The notes under the pieces were generated by a model. The model saw nothing but the letters and a program-made list of their open reading frames with translations. It was not told the DNA's origin and did no database searches. The position numbers and the translations under genes are program-made. A stretch of 64,000 nt of DNA from Liolophura sinensis. Lineage: Eukaryota; Mollusca; Polyplacophora; Chitonida; Chitonidae. Positions 1-11,101 of the stretch are shown one piece after another. Location of the stretch: NCBI RefSeq assembly GCF_032854445.1, contig NC_088300.1, forward strand, positions 31,665,608 to 31,729,607. The letters run 5' to 3'. Numbering within the stretch: position 1 is the stretch's first letter; each line of letters opens with the position of its first letter.

Positions 1-110
1 TGTTTACCGATCTGTACATCGCACGCAAGAATATTCGTTCGTATTTATTGGTGGCAGGCCCTTTGTGCCCGATGGGGGACGCCAGCGCGGCACAATAGCC
101 CAAAGGGCTT

Positions 111-590
111 TCATCAGTGCGATCGCTGTGAGTTCGTCCAGCTCATGCTGGCTTCCTCAGAGAGGGAACGGGGGAAGGTCTACCAGCGGCTGCCCGGTTT
201 CCTCCCACCATAATGCTAGCTGCCATCGTATATTTTATTTATTTATTTCATTGGTGTTTTACACCGTACTCAAGAATATTTCACTTTTAAATACATGCCG
301 CGGAAAGTAAAATGCAGCACGGATAACTCCCGCGATTTGAGATTGAGCCCGGGGAAACCCACGACCATCCGCAGGTTCATAGGAGACCTTCCCACATACG
401 GCCGGAGAGGAAGCCAGCATGAGCTGGACTTGAACTCACAGCGACCGCATTGGTGAGAAACTCCTGGGTCATTACGCTGTGCTAGCGCGCTAACCAACTG
501 AGCCACGGAGGCCCCCCTGCCGTCGTATAAGTAGAATATTCTTGAGTACGGCGATCAGTCAAATACCAATCAAATAAATAAATAAATAAA
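111..590 (+). mobile_element. SINE-A, plus-strand copy, split by a nested SINE-A
   Basis: The body is present at 111-230 (tRNA-like B-box region GTGAGTTC..TCC, then the middle) and the tail resumes at 521-590 (GTCGTATAAG to the AAAT repeat). The break is filled by an antisense SINE-A. The 12-base sequence at the break is duplicated (220-231 and 517-528, one mismatch), which proves the order of insertion. Confidence 0.85.
232..516 (-). mobile_element. SINE-A, full-length, nested insertion with foreign module
   Basis: Read on the minus strand it runs from the tRNA-like head (GGGGGGCCTCCGTGGCTCAG, A box) through the B box GTGAGTTCAAGTCC to the AAAT tail. Positions 285-345 are not SINE: a 61-bp module replaces part of the 3' domain; the same module occurs at 8049-8109. 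The frame open across it (270-506, minus) is only repeat. Confidence 0.9.
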
Positions 591-2725
591 GTTGGTAGCT
601 ATTTCCGGGAACTCCGTCGTGAAATTCATGTCGGGCTAACTCACGCTCTGGAGCAAGATTACCATGTTATCATATGGACATGTGACATCTGTGATTTTGG
701 ATAAAATTGACGTCCTGAAGCGCGATTTCGCATAATTTGACCTGTATCCCGGCACTATTGTCTCCTATACCCGTAAAACGGAGCGCCAATAATGGCTGTA
801 TTCCAATCCACGTTCGCGTGTAATGTACAGAGAGGGCGCTGTATTCCAATACCGTCCGATATTCGAAAACCACGTGCTCGTGTGGGGATCAACAGGGGCA
901 TACAGCGATTTGAGTATGCTTACATAATGCTTGTATAAGTGACAAATTCTTGAGAACTATAAAAGAAATCCAGTTTTTCTCCATGTTTACTGTTTGCAAC
1001 TGCGCTCCTCGAACGAGAATGACACCGGTCACACTATATCTTGTCTAATGTTTAAAACATTTCCAGCCATATTTCCATAATGGGGTCTAGATCGGTTGGT
1101 GATGTGATTATATGGGCACAATGTTGTATTACTGTATTGGCATGCTGATGATAAGACCATGAGTAACATTAATGTTTCAACATTGCTAATAAAAGCTTTG
1201 GACCCATACCCTGTTCAGATATTATCCGTATTAGATGGACCTTTTACCTTATCTCTCGCGAGAAAACACGTGGTTTTCGAGAAAGACACGTACCCCTTAC
1301 GAGAATCGTGCGAGTCAGATTTTATCACTTGCACTGTCGTCTGGGTTTCATCACATTACGCTGGATGCTTTTTATAAGTGTTTTGTAAGTGTTGAAATCG
1401 ACTTTCCATGAGCAACAAAATGGAGCAAAGAAAGACAAATACTGATTGGCCGCCTTCCTGATTAAAGAGTTAACACGTGAGCGGATTGCATTGTTAGGCA
1501 TGTGTAACCTGTCTGTTAATGAATAACTCAGAGGCGTTAGAAACGCACCCATCACATTTTCAAACTTATATGGAACTGATTATTCCAGTTTGCACCTAGC
1601 AATTTCTAAACCAATCATCCACACGCCAAAGTACACAGCAACGTGTCAGCCGACCCAATACAGTTACCTGGAATGAACTAACTTAAAACACAAAACTCTC
1701 AGTTAGTGTATCAGTCGATGTGAACACACGTTTCCATATGAACAAGTGCAAAACATGTATTAAATAATTGCACAAGCTTTTAATTATAAGAAATACATCA
1801 TCACATCATGTCCATCCTTTGATCGACGCCCGATAGCACTTGGCTCTACAGCTGTACCTTTTTAGTTCACACAGATACGAAGTCATAGACACTTCATTAT
1901 GTACGATATCTGGTATATTGGCTTGACTGACCTTCCATAGAAGACGTTCCATATTATTCCCTGTTAGACAAGATTTCATCGAATACACTGACAGAGGCAG
2001 AAAACATTTACATACTCAATTTCGAGTTATGAAAAGGACAAATATTTACATTGTTGCAACTATGTAACTAGACTACCGTTGCCAGCACAAATTGTTGGTT
2101 TTGGACCTACTTTGTTTCAGCACAAAATGACAAGGGAATAGTGTTCCTCGAATTCTGACTAAAAATCGAAAGGTTTATGGTACAAGGTTCTTTGGTATTA
2201 AGGGTGATTCCGCATATCACAGTTCAGCTTTCTTCCCTAGGCTTTAGGCTTCTTGGGATCCCCCATTTAACCTAAGCAAGTCCATTTCACTGTCCTCATA
2301 TCTTTCACCACTGATTCTGGGAGTACCTGCTGTTACGCGGTTAAAATTGTTTAACTGTTGGTTAGGAAGCAAAGGTTGTTTTGTATACACAATCAGACAG
2401 TAGTAAGCTGTCAACATTCCTTTGTTTACATCTGAAAATGTATTCAATCGCCAGACATTGCAGCACTATTGTGCTAAAACTAGACCGAGGAAGCAATAAA
2501 CATTAAGACCTTTTGATAAGACTTCAGCACTTCCTGTCTGTCGGAAACGCAGATCTCACCATTATAGGATAAGGCAATTATTGGTCGCATTGTACAACTT
2601 GGCTAGATCCGCCTAACCCTCTGAAATAGCTGAGATATGTCAGGAAGCCGTGGTTAACGCTGCTGCTCTCTGATAGCAGTATGATTCGAAGAACTGATAT
2701 TTAGTGCATGTCCCGGCCCCCGTGA
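591..2725. other. Intergenic, 3' flank of the globin gene
   Basis: I see no gene, SINE or long repeat here. A short local repeat (GCTGTATTCCAAT, about 793 and 839) is the only internal structure noted. The transcript end of the globin gene should fall in the right part, but no clear minus-strand AATAAA lies close to the stop. Confidence 0.5.
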
Positions 2726-2923
2726 TCATTCCGGTTGGCAGATACTGTTGTCCGGCGGTGGCTTTGTCTTGTCCTCTGAAACTGGTGTTGTCTCACCACG
2801 GAACCCGTCAATCAAGGTTTGTAGAATGAACTCTATAACCTTGCGGTATATGTGCTCCATGTTAGCGGTATACCGGTCCTCCAAGGTCTCTTTCACCGCC
2901 ATCAGAAAGGGCTGCTGTATTTC
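2726..2923 (-). other. Globin last exon (G helix to C-terminus)
   Basis: It begins GAAATACAG after a TTTCACAG acceptor (2925-2924), in phase with the previous exon, and runs 65 codons to TGA (2728-2726). The peptide has the amphipathic G/H-helix pattern of globins and then a roughly 15-residue polar, proline-rich tail. It lies about 2.3 kb from the preceding exon. Confidence 0.88.
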
Positions 2924-5900
2924 CTGTGAAACAAAAGGAACAGTGTACATAACAAATACGATTTATGATGAATAGAACGGTTAATTTAAACGCCAGTATA
3001 TAATTAATTACATAAAGGTACGAGTGTACCGCAATGCAAAAACCCAGTAACTGGGACCTGAAGCGTATGTGATATTAATGTATACGATTCGTGATAAAGA
3101 ACGGAATTGCCATGCCTATGTAGATGATTGAATAAAGGTACGAGCATTCAACTCAACGGAAAGATCCCACAGCCTGAGCAAGTAACAAACAGACCATTAG
3201 GTGGCTATCTCAACCATGCAAAATATATTTTGTCATGGACTTCTAGAGCCTTCCGTTCTGGTGTATGGGGTTCAATCAATCCTTATCGCTATCGAGGTAA
3301 TTTTCTTTTTCCGTATCAGAAACTCTTGAAATTACTGTGACCAGATGTGTCATTCGTGTCATTTATGGTATCACAAAGCTATCTTAGAATGAGCTGATAG
3401 TAAATGCCATAGCAACAAACGTTACCACCATACGCTACCATGGCAGTTGCAATCAGCGTTAATGCAGCCCACAATATCTCTGACGAACCATCCCCATAAT
3501 TGGTCATATATATACATAAGCTAACATTCGGGTACAAGATAATAAGCCAACACTGAGCAATAAACTCGTTGGATTCGTCATTAGTATGAAGTATTTTTGC
3601 ATAGCTTACTTTGATGATTCGACGATACACATGCAGCTTTGCTTCATAATTAAACAAATCCCTGAAGGAAAAGATGTGGCCATTAATCGTGCGGCATCAT
3701 TCATTTTAGAAGCAATAAAACTGGACTCAGCGCCGGAAAAAGACTTCCGTCGGTTGATGGATTAACTTCTGTTTTAAGGTTTATTTTCGAACGTTGCTGA
3801 CCTCTGGTTCTTAAGCTCTATATCGTGGAACCATCGAGGGCGCCAATCAGCAAAGACTTTATACATGCACTGATTAACGCTTACAAACTAATATATCCCC
3901 ATTATAAGATAGCAGCTGAGGATGCTCTGACTCGTCAGGTGTGTATACGATCCGATAATGTCGTTTTACCATGTCACCTGCGACATCCATCAGAAAAACT
4001 GTCCCAGAAGTATTCAGTAACCTCTATACTGACATTTATCATAAATTGACATCAGAAATGAATACTTAGAAAGTACCTATAAAGCGTTTAGTTTTTTTGT
4101 TCACAATAGTTAGTGTTTACGCCAATAGATTATGATATCATCATATGCAAAGTTCCTCCAATGCACATAATCGTTGAACATATACGATATAAGGAAGGCA
4201 GGGCTGCATCAAAAATGTCACTGAACCCGGATGTATATTAAGGCGGTTGTTTTACCGGGTAGGTAGGTATATGTCGTCACGACAGGCCGTGGACAATTTG
4301 TATTTTAATCTCTGCAATCTGCGCTGATGAAAAGGGCCTCTTAAAATTGTACCATAATGATTATTCGTTAATCACTGTGTTTTAGCTATAGCAAAATATT
4401 CTTTCCAAGCGGATTTCTTAACAGATTAATCAGACATTGCCACACGCTGTGATAAATTTGACCTTTTAGGATGGCATTTTCTAGAATGGACCAACATGAC
4501 CAAAATGGACGCTTCAGGTCAATAATCACAAGACTAATTTTCAAAAGTTAGAATTTTAATAGAAGGAAGTGGATATCTATGAAGACATAGACATATACTA
4601 ATGTATTTTAACACGTGTGAATATACTCTTTTTTCATTGCAGGTTATTTGAAACTAATGATATGGTGAGAGTCGTTGAGACTTGAGAGGATTTGAGAATG
4701 CCACTGATTTGAGAGAGAGCGCGACTCTGGGAAGTTGGCTATAGGCCTGGGTCAGATATTAGCAGTTCAGTGCGGCAGTTGTTTTGCTTTAGGGCTGGAA
4801 CAGTATTAAGATTTAAGCCTGGATTAACTTTTAATACACTTTTGAATAACCGGTCTAAGGTTTCATCTAGGTATAGCAAACTAATTTCGTTATTACTAAG
4901 ACGGCAACTTTTGTCTTTCGCTTTACAATTTATCTTATGATATATTTGGGGAAACGAAGAGGACCCAGATTCATAAAGAATGTCCAGTCCGTTGAAAAAA
5001 ATATACGTAAAATTAGCATACCTGAAACTTACCATATTTGTATATACAAAGTAAACAAAAACAGAAGAAAGAAGAAAGGTACAAGCAGAAGAAGATGTTC
5101 CAATTTTTATGCTGACTGATTACAACAGAATACCGACAGTTGTTATTTCCTTGCGGATTTTATTTTAATATGGATAATAATCAGATAGGGATTGTAAATG
5201 TTTACTGACCCAGAATATTTCAGGATCGAATCCCTCCAGCCGTTGATGGGATTTGCCAACAGAAGTGAGCATGTCCACGACGAAATCCACGTCGTCAAGA
5301 GAGGCAATAGCCTCGTCCAGCGTGTACATGACCATCTTCACGTGATTCTCCAGAGCCGTGCTTTCTCTCAAATCCGTGACATTTTTAAATCCTTCCAGAT
5401 GTTTAAACAAGGTTCTCACCATGTCATTGGTTTCAAATAACCTGGAATGCAAAAGTAATCATATTCAGCAAGTTATAGCAAAAGAATTCTTATAAAATGA
5501 ATTTCAAAAAAAAAAAGAAGAATTTTCAACCATGAAATTGCAAAACTTAATTGACAGAAATGAATTCACATACACGAATTTAAAAAATTAAGCTTACAGC
5601 GACTGATTTAAGACAAGTACTTTACAAAATTAACCAGAAATTTGCCATGGGTATCATTTTGTTTCTGAAAATAAAGTGTATGTCAGCCGTAAACACTGGA
5701 TTTGCTTATATTTTCTGAAAATTAAACCAGGATGATGCCCCTTGATATTTGTTAATCAGTGCAAAATAATATAATGGCTAATATAAAAGAAGGTAGTGTG
5801 AAACGCAAACGCCTATCACAGTCATTCTCGTGGTGAATGTTAAACGCTAATGCAACTATAACCGTGTACATGTACTTGTGAACGTCCACATCAGACGGTC

Positions 5901-6128
5901 AACCCACCTGACGAACATGTTGATCCCCGTCACTTCCATGTTTCTGGCAATAGCTTTCCACGATTTGGTGATGTTAAACTTCTGTCGAACTGTTAGAGGT
6001 AGCCTTGGATCGAACTTGTCCTTTTCTCCATTTTCCTTTTCTTTTATAGTTTCATTTTTGGCCGCTTTCTTTGCATTCTTCTGTTTCACGTCCAGGGTAT
6101 TGATTGCAGTGGAGACTGTGCAGCCCAT
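2726..6128 (-). CDS. Globin X-like membrane-anchored globin, three coding exons (6128-5908, 5441-5210, 2923-2726)
   Basis: Joining the three exons gives an uninterrupted 216-residue globin, expected to bind heme and so O2, NO or nitrite. Residues 1-6 (MGCTVS) match the N-myristoylation consensus with Cys3 available for palmitoylation, a known trait of globin X; a lysine-rich stretch (about 16-37) follows, so it is probably held at the inner membrane face. Globin landmarks: Phe86 (CD1), His107 (distal E7) and His139 (proximal F8). CD1-E7 spacing (21) equals that of myoglobin, and E7-F8 spacing (32) equals that of neuroglobin. The H helix ends near residue 201, followed by a short Pro/Ser-rich tail. 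Exon junctions have GT/AG ends and fall at the ancestral globin sites: phase 2 within Arg74 (B12.2) and phase 0 after Trp151 (G7.0). A GT-AG join beginning just 5' of the ATG is likely. Membership of the globin fold is near certain; the globin X assignment is inferred from the lipidation motif and similarity. No poly(A) signal was found. Confidence 0.93.
2924..5209 (-). other. Globin intron 2
   Basis: This intron of about 2.3 kb interrupts the gene at G7.0. Apart from the inverted exon copy at 4643-4733 it contains no SINE. Near its 3' end, two diverged direct copies of about 75 bases (around 2949-3020 and 3079-3145) share ACGAT..GAT.A..GAACGG and AATAAAGGTACGAG-like blocks, probably an old tandem duplication. 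Confidence 0.8.
4643..4733 (+). pseudogene. Decayed inverted partial copy of globin exon 2
   Basis: On the plus strand, opposite to the gene and inside its intron 2, this stretch matches the first about 95 bases of globin exon 2. The first 28 bases differ at two positions; after an internal loss of about four bases, the last 45 differ at about seven. Homology also covers the acceptor: both have TGAATAT, a T-rich tract and CAG just before the exon. The deletion shifts the frame and TGA codons follow, so it cannot be functional. It stops before the distal-histidine codon. It is a remnant of an inverted duplication of part of the gene. Confidence 0.85.
5210..5441 (-). other. Globin exon holding the heme pocket (C to G helix)
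   Basis: This exon is 232 bases: one base completing Arg74, then 77 codons. It starts after a CCAG acceptor (5443-5442) and ends TTCTGG before GTCAGT (donor 5209-5208). It carries Phe86 (CD1), the distal His107 and the proximal His139, so all heme contacts normally required are present and the protein looks functional. Confidence 0.92.
5442..5907 (-). other. Globin intron 1
   Basis: This short (466 bp) AT-rich intron sits at B12.2, with GTGGGT at the donor and TGCATTCCAG at the acceptor. I see no repeat in it. Confidence 0.85.
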
Positions 6129-6131
6129 TGT
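5908..6131 (-). other. Globin exon with start codon (A helix to B12)
   Basis: The coding part is 6128-5908 (73 codons plus two bases). It encodes the Met-Gly-Cys lipidation site, the basic linker and helices A and B, ending in GTG at the donor (5907-5906). A good acceptor (pyrimidine-rich tract then CAG, AG at 6133-6132) lies three bases upstream of the ATG, so the 5' leader probably carries an intron and the first transcribed exon lies further right. The frame stays open upstream to 6269, but translation from there would bury the MGC motif; this and the acceptor decide the start. Confidence 0.85.
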
Positions 6132-6133
6132 CT

Positions 6134-7105
6134 GAACAGTGAAAACAATAGATAACAATAAAAATTGTAGACAGAGGAAGAAGGTAGGCCTAGTGTGATG
6201 CACAGTGAATTGAGGTTCTATCGTTGGTGAAAAAAAAGAGCAGTTGGCAACATGCTGATTCGATCTCATACCTATGGAAGGTAGCTTATTATATCAACAA
6301 TATGGACAAAAAATTAAATCTATCTCAACTCAGGGCCATGACTGCACGAGTCTACAATTTACAGCAATGATTAATGAGCGCCGCCTGTTGTTGCTGTAGA
6401 AAACATAGAGCCAAAGCATAGCTGCATTGACGAGCCTGTACTTTGCCAATAACATTACAGAGGCGGACATCACCTAGCCGGTGTTAATTGTGCGTCGATA
6501 TGACAAGAACACTGTGAACACCTATACAAACGATTTATTTATTTATTTGATCGGTGTTTTACCCTGTACTCGCCTAATGTATATGACGGCGGACCTTATA
6601 TAGACGACACATGTAATCCAAAACACGAATTTCAAAATACAACCACCGGGATTTTGTAACAAAAAGATGACAAAGAATCTAGACGGCCAATAAGACAGTT
6701 CCATGTGGCTAACAACAGACTGGCATGTTACCACTACATGACTCATTAGTGAAAGTTTCACACCAAAATTCTGTGTATCAGCAATATCGATTTGCTTCTA
6801 GGTGCACACAAGGCTTACATATAGCACCACTAGTAATTTGTTATGAAGCTAACTAATTCTCTAATGTGTAGATCACCACGTGCCCATTGCTGATAAAAAC
6901 GTAGATAAAAATATGCATACATAACACCACATTGCTTTCACTGACAATCAATTTAAGCTCTTCAATATGGTATGACTTGTAGTATAAACTTAGGAAAGAA
7001 AATAAAAACAATCTGAGGTATAAACCCAAATGACAACTGATACGTTTGGATTTTATTTCATATAGGTAAATGGAGACGGTAAACAGCATCGGCTGATTTA
7101 CTGAT
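6134..7105. other. Upstream region of the globin gene
   Basis: This should hold the globin 5' leader intron, first exon and promoter, but I cannot place a TATA box or start site with confidence. It contains one small SINE-A tail fragment (6533-6594, antisense: ATTTATTTGATCGGTGTTTT core). The rest is unique AT-rich sequence. Confidence 0.45.
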
Positions 7106-7287
7106 GTATTTATTTATTTACTTAATTGGTGTTTTACGCCGTACTCAAGAATATTGTACTTATGTGACGTCGGCAATCATAATGGTGGGAGGAAAACCCA
7201 CGACCGTCCGCAGGTTGATGGCAAACCTTCCCCCGTACTGCCAGAGAAGGCGGCAGCATGAGCTGGACTTGAACTCACATCCACCGG
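7106..7287 (-). mobile_element. SINE-A, 5'-truncated
   Basis: On the minus strand it carries the B-box region through the AAAT tail, ending (5' side) just past GTGAGTTCAAGTCC. The tRNA A-box part is missing, and the segment normally holding CGGGCAGAGCCC is deleted. Confidence 0.85.
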
Positions 7288-8048
7288 ACGAACCCGGTCT
7301 AACTCTGTAGGATAATATCAGGCTATTAAATGTGTTGATTATTAGATTGTCTTATAATGCTGCTCATGAGAAAAATACCTAACATAACACCAAAGATGTT
7401 TTGTGATGATCTGATGTACTTTTAAATTCCATCCACCATCAACCCCTCGACATAAGGTGTTGTATGCAGACAATTGTGTGTAAGTCCTATTAATCAGAAT
7501 TAGAGACAATTATGAAGCAGGGTCCCAGATTCTTGACATCCCGTCCATATTTAATGACATCAGAATTATATTCATTGTATAATTTAAGAAATTTGGAGTG
7601 AAGGCGTTTGATGGAGGTACGGTTTAAAACATTAGTTTCTGTATTAATGACTGATATGAACCAGGATTCCCCTAAGCTTGCCCCTTTTGCATTTCTTTCA
7701 TGGCTATTAAATGTGATAATAACACAGGATTTTGGGTAATTCTAACCAGTGACGCCTGCTACATGGCAATTAACATATCAATGCGCTTTTTGTTTACCTA
7801 ATTATATTTAAGCCATGATGCTTTAGGGTCGTGCGATTTTAGCATTTTCGTAAGTAGAATAAATCTTGGAATCCGGCCTTTGTCAATATACCACACAGTC
7901 TAACTGTTCTAACAGTCTAACTCTAAATGCTTAAATCGTATAGCAACTTACCCCACCCGAGCAGAAATAGGTAAAGCAAAATTAGCGCTTACCTCGAGTT
8001 GTCAAGCCACATCTTTTGTAAAAGTACAATTAGGGGACAAAAGATTAG
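7288..8048. other. Intergenic, nothing recognised
   Basis: AT-rich unique sequence. I found no coding signature, repeat copy or strong structure. Confidence 0.5.
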
Positions 8049-8109
8049 CAATCTCAAATCGCGGGAGTTATCCGTTCTGCATTTTACGTTCCGCGGCATG
8101 TATTTAAAA
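8049..8109 (-). repeat. 61-bp module shared with the SINE at 285-345
   Basis: The reverse complement of this stretch matches 285-345 with two differences in 61 bases. It is not in any other SINE-A copy in the window. Here it abuts a truncated SINE-A (8129-8218) at a different junction, so it is a separate repeated unit and not a standard SINE part. Confidence 0.8.
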
Positions 8110-8128
8110 GGCCTGGCACATGTGGTTA

Positions 8129-8218
8129 CGTTTCCTCCCACCATAGTGCTGGCCGCGGTCTTATACGTGAAATATTCTTGAGTACGGCGTAAAACACCAA
8201 TCAAACAAATAAATAAAC
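8129..8218 (+). mobile_element. SINE-A, 3' end only
   Basis: It covers TTTCCTCCCACCATAGTGCT to the terminal AAAT/AAAC repeat. The 5' two-thirds is missing and is replaced by unrelated sequence and the 61-bp module. Confidence 0.85.
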
Positions 8219-9378
8219 AATTGGTTACTTCCGGCTTCCGAAGTTATGTTTCACACAGACATGCAATAAAAGATTAACTTTCGATGATCACTCACCTTTG
8301 ATCGTAAATGTATATCCAGACAAGATTCTGTATTATAGATCTACATGTCGCCAAAAGATGAAGATGGTGTCTGTTGTGATAGGGATGGTCTCGGCTTCAA
8401 ACCCAGGTGGTGTAGATTTGTTTTCACGCAAGATGCACAACAATATATCTTTGACAGGATTGGATGAAGCACTGGCAGGTTAAATCCGCGAACATTTACT
8501 TCTATAGGCCATGCATGCCATATAAGTCTTTCCCCGCTTGCCAGTCCTAACTGATTGAAGCCTCCAAGTATCGCCGAGGCTTTACATAGTGTATACTGTC
8601 AAACACACAGCCAATATCTTTTCCCGTTTTTAAATATACAGAGCTGATGAAGCATGCTCGATGGTGATTGGCTGGATGAAGAGGAGATGAACAACTCAAG
8701 CGGCTATTTCACAAGAAATCAATATTTCCAGACTGCCTTGTTTTTCAATGTCAGACGCTGCACCTTTCTTGATTACCATCTGGATTTTGCGTCATTAAAA
8801 CGGAAGGTCCGGTCTATGTTGACACACTAGGCACTCAAGATTTCTCCGTTTTTTCTTGTAAGCAGATTGCACAGTAGGACAGAAAGTGGTGTGAAAGGAG
8901 ACACTTTATGTCCCAATTACGGTCATGTTGCCACAGCCACGGAAGATCGCCACTGTCACGTCTATTGTCTTGCTGCGGCACTGCAAATGTCAAGTCACGA
9001 GACCACCATCGATTTCTTTTGTGACAAGAAATAAAAAGAATGGCTGAAGAGTGAGAAAATGAGATCGACATAACGTAAACCTTCCATTTTATTGAGATCG
9101 TTCCTGAAGAACGGCCAGCTATTTACGGAATCAAGAGTGTCAAGTTCCACATTTGTATACCTCTCGCTGACCGGTTAACGGAACGGTGGTCCATGTCCAC
9201 AATCGGAAGACCCATTTCCAGTTTGTGTTCAGTGTTAGAAGACTTCCCAATGATTCACTCCCAAATAAACCTGATCAGTAGTTGTCATTTAACAGAAATA
9301 TTCTGGAGTATACGCGAAAAAGAAAAAAAAAGACAACTCAAAGAAATGAATAATGCATTTAGGCCTACTGTGTACTTG
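8219..9378. other. Intergenic, nothing recognised
   Basis: I see no SINE and no convincing exon. Short open frames here have no recognised similarity and no supporting splice pattern. Confidence 0.45.
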
Positions 9379-9700
9379 AAGGAAGGACCAACTTTCACTG
9401 GGCCATCAAAGGTATATTTAATTGAAGGGAGGACTAACTTTTACCGGAACGTCAGAGGCAACAGGACATCAGAGGCAACAGGACATCATAGGATCATGTG
9501 GGGAAGGGATGACCATCATTTATCAAGGCATCTGAGATAGGTCTAATAGAAGGGAGGACCACCCTTCACCAGGACATCGGAGCTAGGTGTAATAGACGAG
9601 AGAACCCTCCTTCATCAGGGCATCGGAGCTACATGTAATAGATGGGGCGACCATCCTTAGCAGGGCATTGAAGCTATCACTATCTTTCACCAGGAAATCA
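9379..9700. repeat. Degenerate minisatellite, about 46-bp units
   Basis: About six imperfect units follow the pattern AGGGAGGACCAYCCTTCACC / AGGACATCGGAGCTAGGTGT / AATAGA. The most similar units start near 9550 and 9596; earlier ones (from 9379) are more diverged and one holds a doubled CAGAGGCAACAGGACAT. A related unit (TTTTCACTAAGACATCAAAG then GTAATA) is seen at about 11490-11530. The open frame at 9193-9540 lies largely in this array and is unlikely to be a gene. Confidence 0.75.
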
Positions 9701-10408
9701 AAATCTCATGGAATAAGACAGCCAGGTTTCAGAGCTATGTATTATAGAAAAGAGACAGTTTTTCAGGATGACGTAAAAGCTACATGTTCTTGAATTAAAT
9801 AAAAGGGAAGACAATATTTAGTCCAGATGCTTGACTCGACTGACCCGATTGTTGCGTCAAGTACACATCACCGCCGTTGCTTCCGAGGTTGGCTGTTGGC
9901 CAATATCTCTCTTTGAATCAAAACAACCTCGTTTTCGATAACCGGTCAACTATTTATGGACCAAACCTTTTGGGGGAATGCCTCACTGATATGGTCGAAC
10001 ATCGTACGGGTATCAGTGTCATCATTATCATCATTCATCCCTGCACACGTGACCTAACATTTGGCCTTAAAATGTTTGTTGTGCATTTTAATTTCCTTCA
10101 ACACAAACAGGCGGAATATTTGATGGTGTGTGAATAACATTGCAAAGTTATACACTATCTGAAGAAGAAAAAACTGCTTCAGTCACATTTCGTGGGGTTG
10201 GCATTTAGAGATGGCTGTTAATTAAATTAAAGCGAGGTAGTCAATTCGCAGTAGTGTAGACTATGTTACTGTGTGGAGTTTGTTCCAACCGCTTGTTTAT
10301 GCAGCCATTGTAAACAAATTACTCTCCCCGCCCATTGTCCAGCGTGCAACGTGCATTAAATGACTATAACATACCTCGAGGCAATGTGTTCTTGGTGCGA
10401 AACTAAGT
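9701..10408. other. Intergenic, nothing recognised
   Basis: Unique sequence with no identifiable gene or mobile element. Confidence 0.45.
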
Positions 10409-10434
10409 GAATGAATGAATGAATGAATGAATGC
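10409..10434. repeat. (GAAT)n microsatellite
   Basis: About six GAAT units directly beside the SINE-B copy that begins at about 10440. Simple repeats of this kind are typical of SINE 3' tails, and this side is the 3' end of that antisense copy. Confidence 0.9.
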
Positions 10435-10439
10435 TTAAG

Positions 10440-10737
10440 GTTTGAAGTCGTACTTAACAATTTTCCACTCAAACGACGACGAGAAAACATTAGGTGTGTG
10501 CACATATACTGTGTCTTTTTGTGCCAGGGTGAGTCCTTACCGCCAAAGTGCTACTGCCATTGACACCACACATGACACCCCACCAAGTCACATTATACTG
10601 ACATCGGGCCACCGGTTTCCTTGCTCTAACCTCTCAGTGCTGAGCGCCAAACAAGCAGCTTAAAATACCATTTTTAAAATCTCTTTGGTTTGATCTCGGG
10701 TCTGGCATCTTCGAGCTGGACGATCTAACCATTAGGC
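10440..10737 (-). mobile_element. SINE-B, near full length
   Basis: On the minus strand it runs from a tRNA-like head (GGATCGTCCAGC region; degenerate B box near GATCTCGGGTCTGG) to the 3' block that normally reads GAAAAATTGTTAAGTACGAC. Shared landmarks with the copies near 27 kb and 55 kb are CACATTATACTGACA, TTTCCTTGCT and GCTGAGCGCCAAAC (read on the plus strand). Confidence 0.75.
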
Positions 10738-11101
10738 CGCCAATCGTATCTAAGTTCATGGAGTTTAACATTGTGAATTAGAAAACGTATTCTAATTGCA
10801 TTTTCATTGTAATAATATGGATGTTCAAAATATCAATGTGTAGACCTTGGGTTGTTACGTGTCACTGATTAATGGCAATTTTTGGCAGCGAGTATGATTG
10901 ATTTCACAGTCAACTGAATATAGGCGACTGGCTAACAGAAATAGAGTAGAGCACAGATGTGTACCATAGCACAGAAATGCTCAATCCGTTTCGCTCTCCC
11001 TAGGGGTTCTCAACTTTAATTTAGCGCCTTTGCCTAGAGAATATCCCGGCCAGTTAAACAGCAGCAAGTTGAGCAATGGCTCCATGGGCAGTATTAAACC
11101 C
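10738..11101. other. Intergenic, nothing recognised
   Basis: Unique sequence between two SINE insertions; no gene seen. Confidence 0.45.

Noticed and set aside
270-506. Open frame with repeated peptide themes (CEFKSSSCWLPLRP), recurring at 7104, 11030, 18171, 27047, 37826, 47773, 55247 and 62306
   Set aside because: These are translations of SINE-A copies in different frames; the similarity comes from the mobile element, not from a protein family.
5198-5440. Plus-strand open frame over globin exon 2
   Set aside because: Antisense shadow of the globin exon.
9193-9540. 115-codon plus-strand frame
   Set aside because: Its second half lies in the degenerate minisatellite and the first half has no recognised features.
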